Shown here one piece after another: positions 22,792-34,588 of a stretch of 64,000 nt of DNA. Made by a program: the position numbers and the translations under genes. The notes beneath the pieces were generated by a model, which searched no databases, was not told the DNA's origin, and was given only the letters and a program-made list of their open reading frames with translations. Source of the stretch: Trichaptum fuscoviolaceum (lineage: Eukaryota > Basidiomycota > Agaricomycetes > Hymenochaetales > Trichaptaceae); assembly GCA_910574455.1 (NCBI GenBank), contig CAJSYZ010000007.1, forward strand, positions 2,487,773-2,551,772, given 5' to 3'. The number at the start of each line of letters is the position of its first letter. The stretch's first letter is position 1.

Positions 22792-24902
22792 GGCTACATA
22801 GGATAGGAGGTACAAAGCAGGAGCAAGAGCTTTCTTCTAAACTCACAGGTTCTTACTCCGCACATTGTTTCACATTAATATGAGATGGATTTAAGTATTT
22901 CCGAGTGGCAGGAAAAAACTTGAACAAGACCTTGGCAGGCGCACTGGGCCACTGCCACGGTGACTGTCGCGTGTTGTTTGTTTCTATTTAGAACGCCATG
23001 ATAACGGCTGTGCCTTGAATCTATCCGCCTGTCGGACTGTGCCTAAGGAACGTTAGTCAAGCTCGTTCCACATAGTTGTGTTTGTGCCCCCTTTGATGTC
23101 TTCCTCAAGAGTGAGAGAACGGGAGCCAGCCACTTCAAGACTCAAATAACCCGAGCAACCCGCTTCATCAAGTCCAGAGTCGAGCACAGATCGAGGTGGA
23201 TGACGGCGGAGGATAGGGCACGTTCTGAGGAGCGCCTTCAAGCGAAACAGGAAAAACCTCGTGTAGTGAGCCTTTCGGTTGTGTCCTTCGATCAAATCCA
23301 CCTAGGATTACAGACATTCAGCTGTTGTTCATTTAGTCGATCTACCTTCGTTTTTGTCTTGCCGGATGAAGTTGGATCGTTCTGCATGGCCTTCACGGAT
23401 CTAAAGAAGCCGACTTGCTTTGAGGCCGCTTGGAAATGACTTGAGCAAGCTGTCTGCCTATTCGGTGCCCGATAGTCGAGAACAAGATCATCTGGACACC
23501 CAGGAAATATCGTGAATCGTCTGGCAGTAAGCATCTCAAGATAACAACGCTGGGGAAGAGCATGCTTCAGTAACATTACCTTGACCAGCTGAGATCTCAA
23601 CGAGTTCTACTCTGCCCAATTAGAAAGGTGGTGTGGTATCTTCACATATGCCATCAGGGAAATAATGCTGATGACACAATTTTACCAATCTGAATACATT
23701 TCGTTTGCAATAAACAACAGCGAGGAGGTTCTTCTCTCGAGTGTATAGTAGCCGATGCCGATGCTCCTGCCAGTGAAATTTGCCGCCGTCTGTTAGACCA
23801 CTCGATAACAAACGTCTCAGACGACATACTTATCAGCCCATCCTTCTTCGGTTTCTTCGGTCCCAGTACACTCCGGATTTCCATCTGATAATTTTGGGTT
23901 GTGAATCAGGTAGGTTAACTGAGTTGAGGTCATGCCTTGGCAAGGGGGCCTACCCTGTTCAACTTCAAACTGGTTTCGGCCTCCTCCCGTCTTTTTCCAA
24001 CGACCTGATATGCTAGTCATCATACGGGTTGAATGTATACGGTGTGTAGTTCTAATAAAAATAAAAAACAGAAAAGACGCACATGCTGATGCATCTAATG
24101 TCCATTCACAGGGGCATGCGACAATCGTTACGTCCTGATAAGCTGAAATTCTCCACTCGCACTATTTTTCAACACATCGAAGCTGAACTACACTGTTGAC
24201 ATGGTACCAAACGCGAAAGTCAGTATCGTTCATAGTAGTCCACGGTCAGCGCTCTGAAAGCTGACCTCGTGTCTTCATAGAGCTTAATAACTCGTCTAGC
24301 TTGAAGGTTCCATAGTCTAACTTCATGCTGAGATCGTCAGATGCGATTTCCGTTGCAGCACCAAGAACTCGGAATAGCCAGCTTTTCTTGACGAAGCTTG
24401 CACGAGATGTCCGTCACAAAAATAAACATTGGTGCGCTTACATTTCTGATCAATTGTCCGTATTTCAGCATTGCGTTCTAATACACGCATAAAGCTCGAC
24501 ATGATTGCTTTCCTTGCCAGTGGTGATCCGTAGGGATGAATGGAACTCTGTCAACTTACACATCGACTTTCGTATTTTGTCCCACATCATGGGAGCCGTC
24601 TGGTCTGGTGTCACGGCCGTCAAGGGAAAAGTGAACATGCGTGCCATGTTCGAGGAGTTCAACAGAATATCGTGGGATACATCAAACTTCTTGAACTTGA
24701 AGTTGAGTTCATACTCCGACTGGGCGTCACTGCAAGTGGGCGTATTTGAACCACTGGCAACGGCACGTTTTTCTCTTTCAGTTTTCGACTTCAAAGTTCG
24801 ATTCTCATATCCCCCCACGTCGTTCACTCAAACGCTCTTCTCTTTCTCTGGCTGGATATCAAAGTCAATCGTTTAACCAGGACTTCAAGCTCGGAAGCAT
24901 CG
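22792..24902. other. Unassigned interval, possible gene remnants
   Basis: I could not build a convincing gene. Minus-strand open stretches (23292-23600, 23817-24023, 24465-24827) and a plus-strand stretch (24505-24876) have no recognisable domain. The 120-residue minus-strand stretch ending at 24465 begins after a stop with no ATG. There may be one short unknown multi-exon gene on the minus strand or decayed coding DNA. Confidence 0.35.
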
Positions 24903-26552
24903 ATGGAGACAGAAGTCGAAATTCTAGACCCTCTTCTTCACCTCCTGACGGCCTTAAGGATAGGAAAGCCTGACGGCGAGAGCATAAAAGAGATACTCGC
25001 AAAAGGGTCTGTACCGCCTTCAATATTGCATAGGGCTTTGTGCTAACAGCTTTAAAGGCATCTCTGGAGATTCTTTCCGATCTCTAACTTACACGATGCG
25101 AAACATCGCGCTTTGACTATTCAATCAGTGCTTCAAGCATTATCTTGTGGAATCCTGAAGACAATCACTGTTCTGGAATCTTCTTCTTCGACTTCATTGG
25201 ATGGTATCTATATATCTCACTCCAAGAAGACAGATCTCATAACGTTACCAGACGAAATCTTGTGCGCCATTGCACAGGAGATCCAAGGGCACCCCGAGGT
25301 CGACGATTTGGGAAAGCAACACCTTCGGATTCAGCCCTTCTCACATACGTGCCGCAAGTTGCGAGGGGCTGTACTGTCGTTTCCGGGACTGTGGACCACA
25401 ATTTCCTCGGACTTCAAGAAATCCCAGGTCAAGACATATCTGAAAAGAAGCCGGAACCTTCCTTTAAATGTTATAGTGCATTTGCGAAAACTTTCCGCTG
25501 ATGACGAAGATTCACGGGCAAAAATGGTTAAATCGCTGAAGCGTTTCGTCAACAGAGCTACCCCGGAACGTTGGCGCGTCTTCATCATCCGAGTAGCGAG
25601 GTGCAAACTTGACTCTTATGTCCCAACGCTTCTCGACTTCTTGAGGACATACAAGTCGCTTCCCGAGCTGCATGCACTTGCCATTCATCTAGACGAGCCG
25701 GATATTGGAGGTTATAACTCGATAGATGAACCCGACAATCGATTCCATTTCTATGAATCATGGATAATGCCAAACTTGCGTCAATTCACGTTTGAAAATT
25801 TCATTCCCCGCGGCGCATCGACTCAGGCGGCAACTTCGATGACAGGACTGTTCCGACCCAGAAACTTAGTTGATCACTCTATTTTTGCTGATTTCCTGCA
25901 ACAGAATCCTCACATTCGAAAATTGAAGCTCGTTGATGCGAACTTCTACGGTTATAGTGGATCGCCTGCGGTTCTAGAGAAGGTTGAATCACTTGACGTC
26001 TCCTGGCGAGCTGCTTACGGAGATGGCAAATTAATGAGCCAACTTCGGCTTCCGAACGTGGTGACGATCAAAGTATCGTTGTGTGGAGTAGACAAATCTT
26101 ATGACGCAGAAATTAGGTTGGATGAGCTGCTCGACGGAGAGGAAATATTTGAAAAGGTCTCTGGCTTCGATATGAGTATAAAGGGACTGGGATTCGAGCA
26201 TGAGGAATACGATGCAAGTCGCATTTTCCGGGCATTTCCAAATCTAGAGGAATTGTCGGTGGAAGTTCTTCGTCGAGATGGCGGTCGTGTGGAAGTTCTT
26301 CATCGAGATGGCGGCCGTGAAGCAAACTCAGGCTTTTGGGACATCGGCAGTGATACTATTCCGCCCGAACTTCGTCTTGCGCGCTTCAGGTTCGGTAACA
26401 AGTACGGGTATGAAGAGAAAACCATCTTTAGCCTTCTAGATAAAACGAAAGTTCAGAATGTGGAGCTACACTTGGCCTGTCCGCTGCTGGGGAGTCTGTC
26501 GAGGACGCATGTCGGAAACACAAAGCACACTTGGGATGTGCTCGCTAATTGA
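24903..26552 (+). CDS. F-box-like protein with LRR-type body
   Basis: Exons 24903-25006 and 25058-26552 join at phase 2 to give 532 residues; ATG 24903 was chosen because the longer second exon has no in-frame ATG near its start. Residues around 80-125 read LITLPDEILCAIAQEI...FSHTCRKLRGAVLSFPGLWTTI, the usual agaricomycete F-box pattern (LPxEIL, then SxxCRxLRxxxLSxPxLW). The rest is a long, loosely repetitive leucine-rich body with blocks such as FPNLEELSVEVLRR, as in substrate-recognition F-box proteins. F-box proteins bind Skp1 in SCF ligases, and cullin genes lie on either side, though F-box genes are so abundant in these fungi that this may be chance. Near the C-terminus a 10-residue unit, VEVLRRDGGR, is directly duplicated (about 26262-26321). 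The intron donor GTCTGT is not ideal. Confidence 0.75.
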
Positions 26553-27042
26553 CAAAATCTATTATTTTGTAGAAATGGAGCAGCATTTACGAGATATGCA
26601 GGTACTTATGCTCATCTTTCAGTTAATTGGCGATGAGAGTCCCGTCCAGTAATCAAACCAAAGTCGATTTGTAACGCAGTCTTGCTTTGTCGAAATAAAA
26701 GGACACCGTCTCATACCCAGCTGCTCCCCACAGGCCTGAAGTTGTGCAGACTATAATCAGCGTTGTGAGAATAAGCCCAGCATAATAATGTATCCATATA
26801 TTTCTCGTATACTTACAGATTAGCTCCTACATGCTTTTTGAGGATTGAACGACTGAACTGTAGGCTACAAGAATTTGGAAAGCCATTGATATTTTTATAT
26901 TTTAAGCTCAAATAAGCGCATAAGGTTCCGGTTCAACCCATTTCGTCTCGCCTCTCGCCTCATCTCACCTGTGCTTCCGCGTTGTTCTCCTCGACGTTGT
27001 CCGCACCGGCTGCGTACCACACAACAGCTACAGCGGCTTAGG
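26553..27042. other. Intergenic, EAF6 upstream region
   Basis: No gene seen. A pyrimidine-rich stretch just before 26990 is compatible with the EAF6 promoter or 5' leader. Confidence 0.5.
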
Positions 27043-28664
27043 ATGGATGTGGACTCGTTCACCGCGTACGACCTTGAGCTCTTGCAGCATGCCGGAGACC
27101 CGGGGCAGCGTTCTCACGGGATGACCCTGAACGACAGTCACGATGCAGGTGCAGTTACCAGCAGCCGGGCTCAGCAACCTCCTCCTCTTGTCCTCCCACA
27201 ACTCCAGAACCCACCGCTCTCTACACCAAGGGCTGCATCTGCGTCAGATCCGGATTTTATATCAGTTGGCACATCGGGGGAGCAGCATCAACAGCCACTG
27301 CTGATTCAAGTGCCGAGTGCGAACGGGAGTCAACCACTCGAAGCCGCACGCTCTAATTCGAATAACTCGAGCACCCCGAACCAACAGGCCCAGAGTCAAG
27401 CGCAGATGGAGGCGGGCGTGCCGCCAGCTGCGGAGGATAAGGCGCGTTATGATGCAGCGCGTAAGGAGCTCATCCAGGCGCTTCAAAAGAAACGCGCAGT
27501 AGATCGGACGCTGGTAAGCCTTTCCTTTCGATCCATTTCGTTCCGAGTGTAATTGCCGGTGTGAAGTCGAGAAAGATGTTATATGGTGAATACGTTGCAG
27601 TAAACTATGGGAACGTAGCCTTCTGACTCTACGCACCAAAGTTCTGCATAAACCTTTAACACAGGAAACATTGGAGGCTGTCTCGAAGTGTGACCAAAGT
27701 CAAAGACAGGTCTACAAAGTGTGGTACCTTTCAAAGGCTGTCTAGACTAGGTCCAAAACCTATGAGACAACCTTCCTCAGCCAATCACCGTACAGAAACA
27801 GGGGCCATGTCTCTAAGAAAGACAGGCCTTTGAAATCGGTACCATACTTCACAAACCTACATTTAGACTTGGCCCACTTTCAGACAGCCACCGATGTTTC
27901 TGTGTTTGCAAACATATCGTTGCCCTTAAGTTCTATTCTGTGATTTTGACTCTGTTTTCCCTTCTACTAGGCGCACCTTGAAGTCCAAATTTATAACTTC
28001 GAGGGATCCTACCTCAGCGAGACAGCAGCCCATAGTGGAGGAAACATCATTCAAGGATTCGACGGATACCTCAAGGCGCAACCAAATAGACGAAAAAATG
28101 AGATCACCGAAGCCGATCGCGTCTTCTCCAACTCCTCGCTCACGTATCAGAAGGTATGCACTCTCACTTGTCCACATTCACCGTCTCAACACGCATGCAC
28201 ACCAGAGTCTGGAATTGGTCATGGACAATGAAGAACAGCAGCACAACAACAACTCTAACGCGTTCGGTGGTGGCGGCGGCGGGTTCGCAGACGATGCGAC
28301 GCTCGCGCTCTCCAACTCTGCGCTCGGAATCTCCGCCGCATCGTCCACGGGCGCGAGCGGACGCGGGCTCACACCGGGGCTCACCACCGTCGTGCTCCCG
28401 CCCCCCTCGACGCGCGGGCCGTCGGAGCACACACCCATGACGGCCGCGCAGCAGAAGAAGGCGCGCGACAAGGAGTACCAGCGCCGGAAGCGCGCGAACG
28501 CCGCGCACATGCGCTCGCAGCAGCAGGCGCAGGCTCATCGCGACTCGGTGGGCTTTGGCAGAGAGTACAGCACGGACGGCGGGGGCGATGATGGGGGAAG
28601 TGTGAGCGCGAGAGGGTCGAGTAGAAGACCGAACAAAAGATCAAGGCCGCTTGATGATGAATGA
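27043..28664 (+). CDS. EAF6: Eaf6, NuA4/NuA3 histone acetyltransferase subunit, long form
   Basis: Eaf6 is a small subunit shared by the NuA4 and NuA3 histone acetyltransferase complexes in the nucleus. Exons 27043-27513, 27971-28153 and 28206-28664 are all phase 0 and give 370 residues. The Eaf6 domain spans about residues 140-222: YDAARKELIQALQKKRAVDR, then across intron 1 AHLEVQIYNFEGSYLSET, AAHSGGNIIQGFDGYLKAQ and FSNSSLTYQKSLELV. These blocks match the family strongly. The protein is longer than the compact yeast form: it has about 140 Gln/Ser/Pro-rich residues in front and about 145 behind. The tail includes a Gly run and a basic helix (QQKKARDKEYQRRKRANAAH) resembling a bZIP basic region without a following leucine zipper. 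Intron 1 (457 bp) holds a MITE-like insertion. Confidence 0.88.
27658..27908. mobile_element. MITE-like inverted-repeat element in EAF6 intron 1
   Basis: Left arm about 27658-27743 and right arm about 27817-27908 pair over about 85 bases at roughly 75 percent by eye. Matching blocks in order from the outside: ACACAG, GAAACATYGG, GGCTGTCT, TGGTACC, TTTCAAAGGC-TGTCT. The loop is about 70 bases. No ORF. I could not settle the target duplication because the pairing fades outward. Confidence 0.65.
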
Positions 28665-28974
28665 GCAATCTTCGAGATAATCTACCTTCTTCCAGTTATT
28701 TTCATTCGTTATAATGGCTAAACTCAATGCTTACACCTTCTCCAAGCCCCTCGGGTTATGAAAGCATGTGTCACTTGATATACTTACTCTCGTTCTCCCC
28801 GCGCTGTATTTTTACGCTTTTGTTTGATCAATTAGTAGTTTGTAATATAGAACCGCATTGTACATCTGAATGACACAAGCACTCCATTCAGCTGTTGTTT
28901 TGAATACAGTTACAAAAGGATAAAGATATAGGAACAAGAAGAATCAGGAAAATCAATCAGTCAGCAGCTTGGTA
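28665..28974. other. Convergent 3' flanks
   Basis: AT-rich 3' region between EAF6 (plus) and the first membrane protein gene (minus). No gene. Confidence 0.5.
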
Positions 28975-30589
28975 TCAAACGCGGCTGCATTGGAGGGATA
29001 TCCGGTATCCAACGGACTCCAATAAATCAGGTCTTGCTAAATCCTCGAGGCGATCCAGCTCGAAGTCAAAATCCTTGGCTACATCATTAGATTCGATTCC
29101 GGGGAGGTCTTGAGCTTGACGTGTCGTCGGTAGTGTTGACAACGAAGTGGATGACTCGGAGAGGAGGAGGACGCGGACGGGCACCCGGCCACTTTGTACA
29201 GAAACCCAGCCATCTGTGCTATTAGCGTCCTTCGATCCTTTGGTGCTTCGCCATCGGGCGCCCGTGCACCGAAAGCGTGGCCAGATCCTCCAGGCCTCCA
29301 TCACGTCCTGCACAGCAATTGATGCGAACGTTAGTGCTCTTTGATTTACTCAGAATGGATAATCAAAGAATGGGAATTCGCACCCCTCGCAAGCCGAATA
29401 TCAAGTAGATCACGGTCGGAACTGCGCGTATCATGGACATGTCATGAGCGGAGTGTTGGATGTGGAGAAAACAGACTGCGCACCCGAAGCTTGAATGAAA
29501 TATGCCCATGGGACGTCTACCTCTGCTAAAAACATGAGCTCAGCTCTATGTATATGCGAATAGGTCAGTACAAGGAGTCTGATGCCGGTCAACTAGATCC
29601 TACCCGAGCACCACAAGGCTATAGGCGGTCAGAATCGCCGTCCGGACGATAAGTGACAACTTCCGGTGATTGACGACTTTGTTCTGACGCAGAACTTCCC
29701 ATCTCAAGATGAGGATGCGGATGATTAGGACTGCGTATGCGTAGTAACTGTCAGCAGAGCTATTCAAGTTACAGAAAGATACTGACGTTGAAATGCTACT
29801 GCAAGGAAAACCATAACGGCACTGTAAGCAGGGATTGCGCGGATACTAGATGTATAAATACACAACTTGTTAGCCCAACCCCCCTCATCTTATGACCTGA
29901 CAAACGTACATTGGTTCATAGTTGATCGAACAGTAATACACGCCGTTTCGGCTAACTTTCTCCGGGAATTTTACACTGACGGCGATAGACCAAAAGATGA
30001 AAACGAAGAAGGCAAGATATGGCGTGACGAGCATCTTGAGTATCAAAGTGAGGTCATTGACTATACGGAGTAAATGCTGTTACACGGGTGCTCACAGATG
30101 CCATCAACGTTCTCCTATGCAGCTTTATCCAGGAATGTTCCTGTGTCGCAGAATACAAGTCAAGGATGATCTGTATATGTAGAGTCCACGCTGCGGTTGA
30201 ACATCTACACCATGATAACAAGTTAGGACTGCATGAGACTTGGGACGCGTTGAAGACTCGTACAGTGGGACTACTCCATGCGTCAAGACAGCCTGCACGG
30301 TGCAGAGTCTAGCTCCAGCACCTTCAAAATTTCGTTGACCATTATAGGCCCTTAAAAGAGTATTAATCAGCTTGACAGGTAAAACGAGCGAAACGAATGC
30401 AGCATACGTGAGGCAGTAGACAATGGAGTAGATTATCCACGTCCAACAGAAATTTATCAATGTCATGTGCCGCTTTACTTTCGACGACACGAGCATCGTA
30501 GCAACGAAGAGTGGCAAGCCGACTTGGCCTCCAGCAGCCTGAAGAAAAACAAAGAGCGAAGTAGGACCCGAATAAGACATAGTTGACAT
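28975..30589 (-). CDS. Seven-helix membrane protein, tandem paralogue A
   Basis: Unnamed agaricomycete multipass membrane family. ATG at 30589; first exons 30408-30589 (phase 2), 30264-30350 and 30096-30204. Later exons include MLVTPYLAFFVF (about 30040) and the last exon ending at stop 28975. Family marks: GGQVGLPLFVATMLVSSKVKRH, then TLINFCWTWIIYSIVYCLT split by an intron after the second base of the last codon, then LCTVQAVLTHGVVPL. After these come EHSWIKLHRR, an FGLR motif just before the last intron, and DVMEAWRIW at the start of a soluble C-terminal tail. The same landmarks and intron positions occur in the genes at 31874 and 34589. I infer seven helices from hydrophobic blocks. Function unknown; a receptor-like role is speculation. 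All exons I could place are open. Confidence 0.7.
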
Positions 30590-31873
30590 TTTTCAGTCCC
30601 GAGCGACCTCCAGCCTTGCAGAGTTTAGTGTAGATAGTAATCCCTAGATACACTTGCTTCCTGCGCAATTGAATCCTTCCTGAGGAGGCGAAATAAAAGC
30701 CTGCCGGAGGTGAAAGTGTTTTGCGGGCCTCAAGCCTCAGTAGAGTGCAAGCGAGTTAGAAGGTGGTTGTCAAGGCTCGTTTTTACGGTACGTAGGTATA
30801 AAAGCGCTGCATCATCTCACAAGGAAGAAAACAGAGGCAATTCAGTGCTTGGGGCCTTAATGATCGACCTCTGATGATCACGAACGCTGGCTAAGCCTGT
30901 TTTGGTCCTTGTACGCCGTAAAGAGGAAGTCCTTGCCGCTGTCCACGGGCTGAGCTACTTCGAGATCGCTACGACCTGCATTCAAATGATGATCACTTTG
31001 TGTCGCATGGTCGAGGATTTGATGTTGAGGGAGCTTCCATCTCGATGTCGTACAGCACCACCGCAATAGTACCCGGTTAACTCGGACGCACTATACCAAG
31101 AGGTTAGTAACAACAATTTCACGTACGGGACTTACAGTACCTACGACAAAGTTAGCTTATCATCCCAGGTCAGACTCGGAGAGCATGAATATGACTGGGT
31201 TCAAATATACAGCGTGTGAGAAGCGCAAGTGCTAAGTTTGACCTGTGTCAAGTCACAGTAATAGTATAGAATCTCGGGACTGGCGGAGAGATTAGCTCCT
31301 CGTACATAAGTTCAGAGACTGTTACGATGGCAAGAGGAATGGACTATTCATGTGCAACTCTGATATACCTTAACCTTAAGGGACGTTCAACGGCTATACC
31401 AGAGGATAGAAGAAGATGGTGGTGGTTCGCATTCAAGTTGAAGAGAACCGAGTCTCCGATATTGATCCAAAAGTGACGCGTGAGAAATTCTATTGCATTC
31501 TACTTCCGAGTCAAGTTGTAGTTTAGAATTATAGCAGATATCTGCTATGAGACATCCTAACCCGCCTGCTTATAAGGAGAGAGGGGGGGGTATCAAGGCA
31601 TACCACAGAGAATTCTAACAACTCTCAATTTGTGTAAATTAATAGGTAAGCTTTTTAACGATTAAAGGTAAGTTACCGGAGGTAAGGTGATGTGGAACAC
31701 TGGCATAATAAAACAAGCTGTCACCCACTATCTTAAGCAGAAACGAAAAACTGTAAGCCATTTACAACTATCAGTTGAATCATGCTCTCCTGTATCGCTA
31801 TTAACTATTATATGTATGTTTCGGAAACTAATATTTATCGTCAATAATATTTGGGCGCAACAGAAATAGAGGA
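30590..31873. other. Intergenic between membrane protein genes A and B
   Basis: No supportable gene. An AT-rich stretch with a G run lies near 31585, and there are only short frames without recognisable features. Confidence 0.4.
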
Positions 31874-33338
31874 CTAAACAGATCTCACAGCGGGAAGAAT
31901 GTCCTTGACGTCGCTATCTTCAATAGTTTCGATGTAGCTAGAAGAAGCACTGCCATTTAAAAGCAGCTCTGGGATAGGTGTACGGCGATTGCATATTTCC
32001 GGTCTAGTTGCATCAGTCGCGTCGGAACCCTTGCTCCGTTTGCACCACGGCAACGGCCAAATACGCCATGCCTCCAGAACATCCTATCCACAGGGCGCAT
32101 CAGAACGGCAGGGAGGACGTCGAAGGTACAGCGAGTACTTACTCTTCGTAAACAGAAAATAAGAAAAATAATCGTTGGTGCTGGTAAATGCGTCAGATAT
32201 CAAGGATATCGCTAACATATAAAGCCAGCACTCACGAGAGGCCTGAACAAGAAACGACCAGAAGGAGTTTTCGTTAAGGAAGAAAGCAATAGCTGCCCTA
32301 AAAGAGAGAAAAACTTAGCACTTTCGGCCTAGAATATGCACATGGAGGGTCCGAACCAGAGAGCGACACAGCTGTACAAGGAGAAAATAGCAGTCCTAGC
32401 GATCAACGATGGCTGCCGGTAGTTGATAATCCTATCTCTTTTTAACACGTCAGACCGAGATATGAGTAGAATTGTAATTGCAGCTATGAGCATAGTGTAG
32501 TAAATATTACGCTGAGTGAGCACTAATTTCCGTAGTACTCACTTTGCATAACGAGAGCAACAGCCAAGCAAGACGCTGTGAATGCAGGGACTGCCAAGGC
32601 CCTGTTTTAAATGACATTCAGCAATCCAGTACCTTGCTAATATTTGATTTAACGCACATTGGTCTGTATTTCAAAGTGCAGTAATAGATAACGCTGACAA
32701 TCAGTTCTGGATTTCTGGTGGCTATTGATATGGACCAGATAGTGAACGCTAGGAAGACGATGTAAGGCAAAGCGAACATCTAGGGGTTCTCAAATCTTCA
32801 GGTTCAGCACACCATATTGTAAAGTTCATATGATTCACCAATGGGTAACAAACATTTCGTAACTTCCGTATCTTCAAATTTGTTGGGGAGGAATTTCTCG
32901 AGGCCAGTAATTCGATTAGAATATGTGCGTACAGAACGCAAGCCCCCGTCGCAGACCTAAAGAGAATGAATAAGTTGTTTACGTATGTCCTAGTAAAGTC
33001 GAAACGCACAGGGGCGCAACACCATGCACAAAGACCGCTTGAGTTCTGCATGCTAGTGACTGGGTGTTTTGAGAATGCCAATGTCCTTCGTAGATACTGT
33101 TCAAGTCTATTATCAGTTCAACAGCCCATAAGAGAACGTTAACGGTCACGCACGTAAGACAATAAACGACGGAGTAGATTATCCATGTTGCGCAAAAGTT
33201 TATCAACGAACCGTGTCGTCTAACTTTTGAAGACAGCATCATCGTGGCAACAAATACTGGTAACCCAATTTGTCCACCGAAAACCAGCAGTGCGACATAT
33301 AGAGGGACCGCTTCTCGAATGGATGTTGTGTCACTCAT
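31874..33338 (-). CDS. Seven-helix membrane protein, tandem paralogue B
   Basis: ATG at 33338. First exon reads GGQIGLPVFVATMMLSSKVRRH and INFCATWIIYSVVYCLT, broken by an intron at the same place as in its neighbours; the next exon carries ACRTQAVFVHGVAPL. Further exons contain MFALPYIVFLAFTIWS (about 32770), a hydrophobic block near 32480, FLIFCLRR, and a last exon DVLEAWRIWPLPWCKRSK ending at stop 31874. The C-terminal tail is closest to paralogue A (both have EAWRIWP). Interior exon borders were not all worked out. It sits head to tail with A and C, so the three arose by tandem duplication. Confidence 0.68.
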
Positions 33339-34588
33339 TCTGTTCGCTGACTTTCATTAAGAACGACTGAACGGACAAAATCTAGTAATACGTACTTACC
33401 AATTTCCCGATCTCTGAACCAAGCTGATGCTCTTTAGTTCTTGAAGTAAATGGACCAGGAATGGACGAGGGCAAATGGTGCAAAAATGTCTATGGCGCAC
33501 CTGGTTGGGCAAGAATCTGCTGAGGATATATGCGAAGAGCGGGGGATTCATATAAAAGAATGCATCACTTCGAAGTACGGAAATAATGGCGGCTGTGATA
33601 GTAATGATCGCCATCGAAGATCCATGTCCAGTTTCTTGATATTTGTAGTGCCACCCTGTGGAGTTTTCCCGGATGAGCACGGAACGCATGGTACTGAGCC
33701 TCAAGCGCTGGGGCGAATCATGATTTTGTTATACAAGTGTTTCAGTCGTTACGATCGCGGAACTTTACTATCCCAAAGACATATAGCATAACGTGCAGTA
33801 TATCAAGAAACAAACATTGTTGTGATGTGAAGCTTCTAAGGATAGAAGGACCCGACCTTATTCCTAACGAGCTCCGAACGAAGTTCTTTAAACTTCTTGG
33901 CTGACATTCCTCAACTTGAATACATAGTAGTCAACGTTGTTTAATCCGAGAACGTCGGCGTTAAAAGTAGCAGGACTTAGCAACAGTTTCCTCTGGTATG
34001 TAGACGAACGACTGTAGCCGAACGATGAGACGCGCAGAAAGGAGTCGGCATCTCCTGATTGCCGCTAAGCTGCAAGAATCTTCCTAGTAAGCGGTTAGTG
34101 GCTTGATCCATCCCCCTAATAGGCGGTTAGCGATTTGATTCTGAGAGACAGCAGGGGAGGTGTGTGCGATCGGGCAGCGTAAGATCTCTTGTCTTTCGTT
34201 GCTACATCGTGGCCGTAGAATTTTGACGCCGAATTCTTAACTGTGGTTGAAGGCAAACAAGGACTCGGAGGTTGGATGATCGTCACCGTCAACAGTTCAA
34301 GTTTGCAGGCACTGCCTCTGAGTCGTGTGATCGGATTGCCTTATCCGAGACGCAGCATAACCACCATCTTGAACCTGAAAATGATACTGCCCATACAAAA
34401 TAGTCTTCATAATAAATTACATATACTACAAGTCAAGTGTCATAAGAGAGATGCTACAAAAAGTTCCAATAAATCGGATAATTGTCATTTCAGGGGAGTG
34501 GTGACATTGAGTGTGCGCATTTCATCTGGTCATTCCTCACTATATCATACAAACCTTCGTGAAAATCATGTTACTCGACAAGACAACT
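33339..34588. other. Intergenic between membrane protein genes B and C
   Basis: Open stretches at 33396-33704 (minus) and 33450-33791 (plus) overlap on opposite strands and match nothing I know. Around 34085-34140 there are two close copies of an AGGCGGTTAGYGRYTTGAT-like word. Confidence 0.4.

Noticed and set aside
24465..24876. Small genes on either strand upstream of the F-box gene
   Set aside because: Both strands are open for about 120 codons with no domain; the minus frame lacks an ATG.
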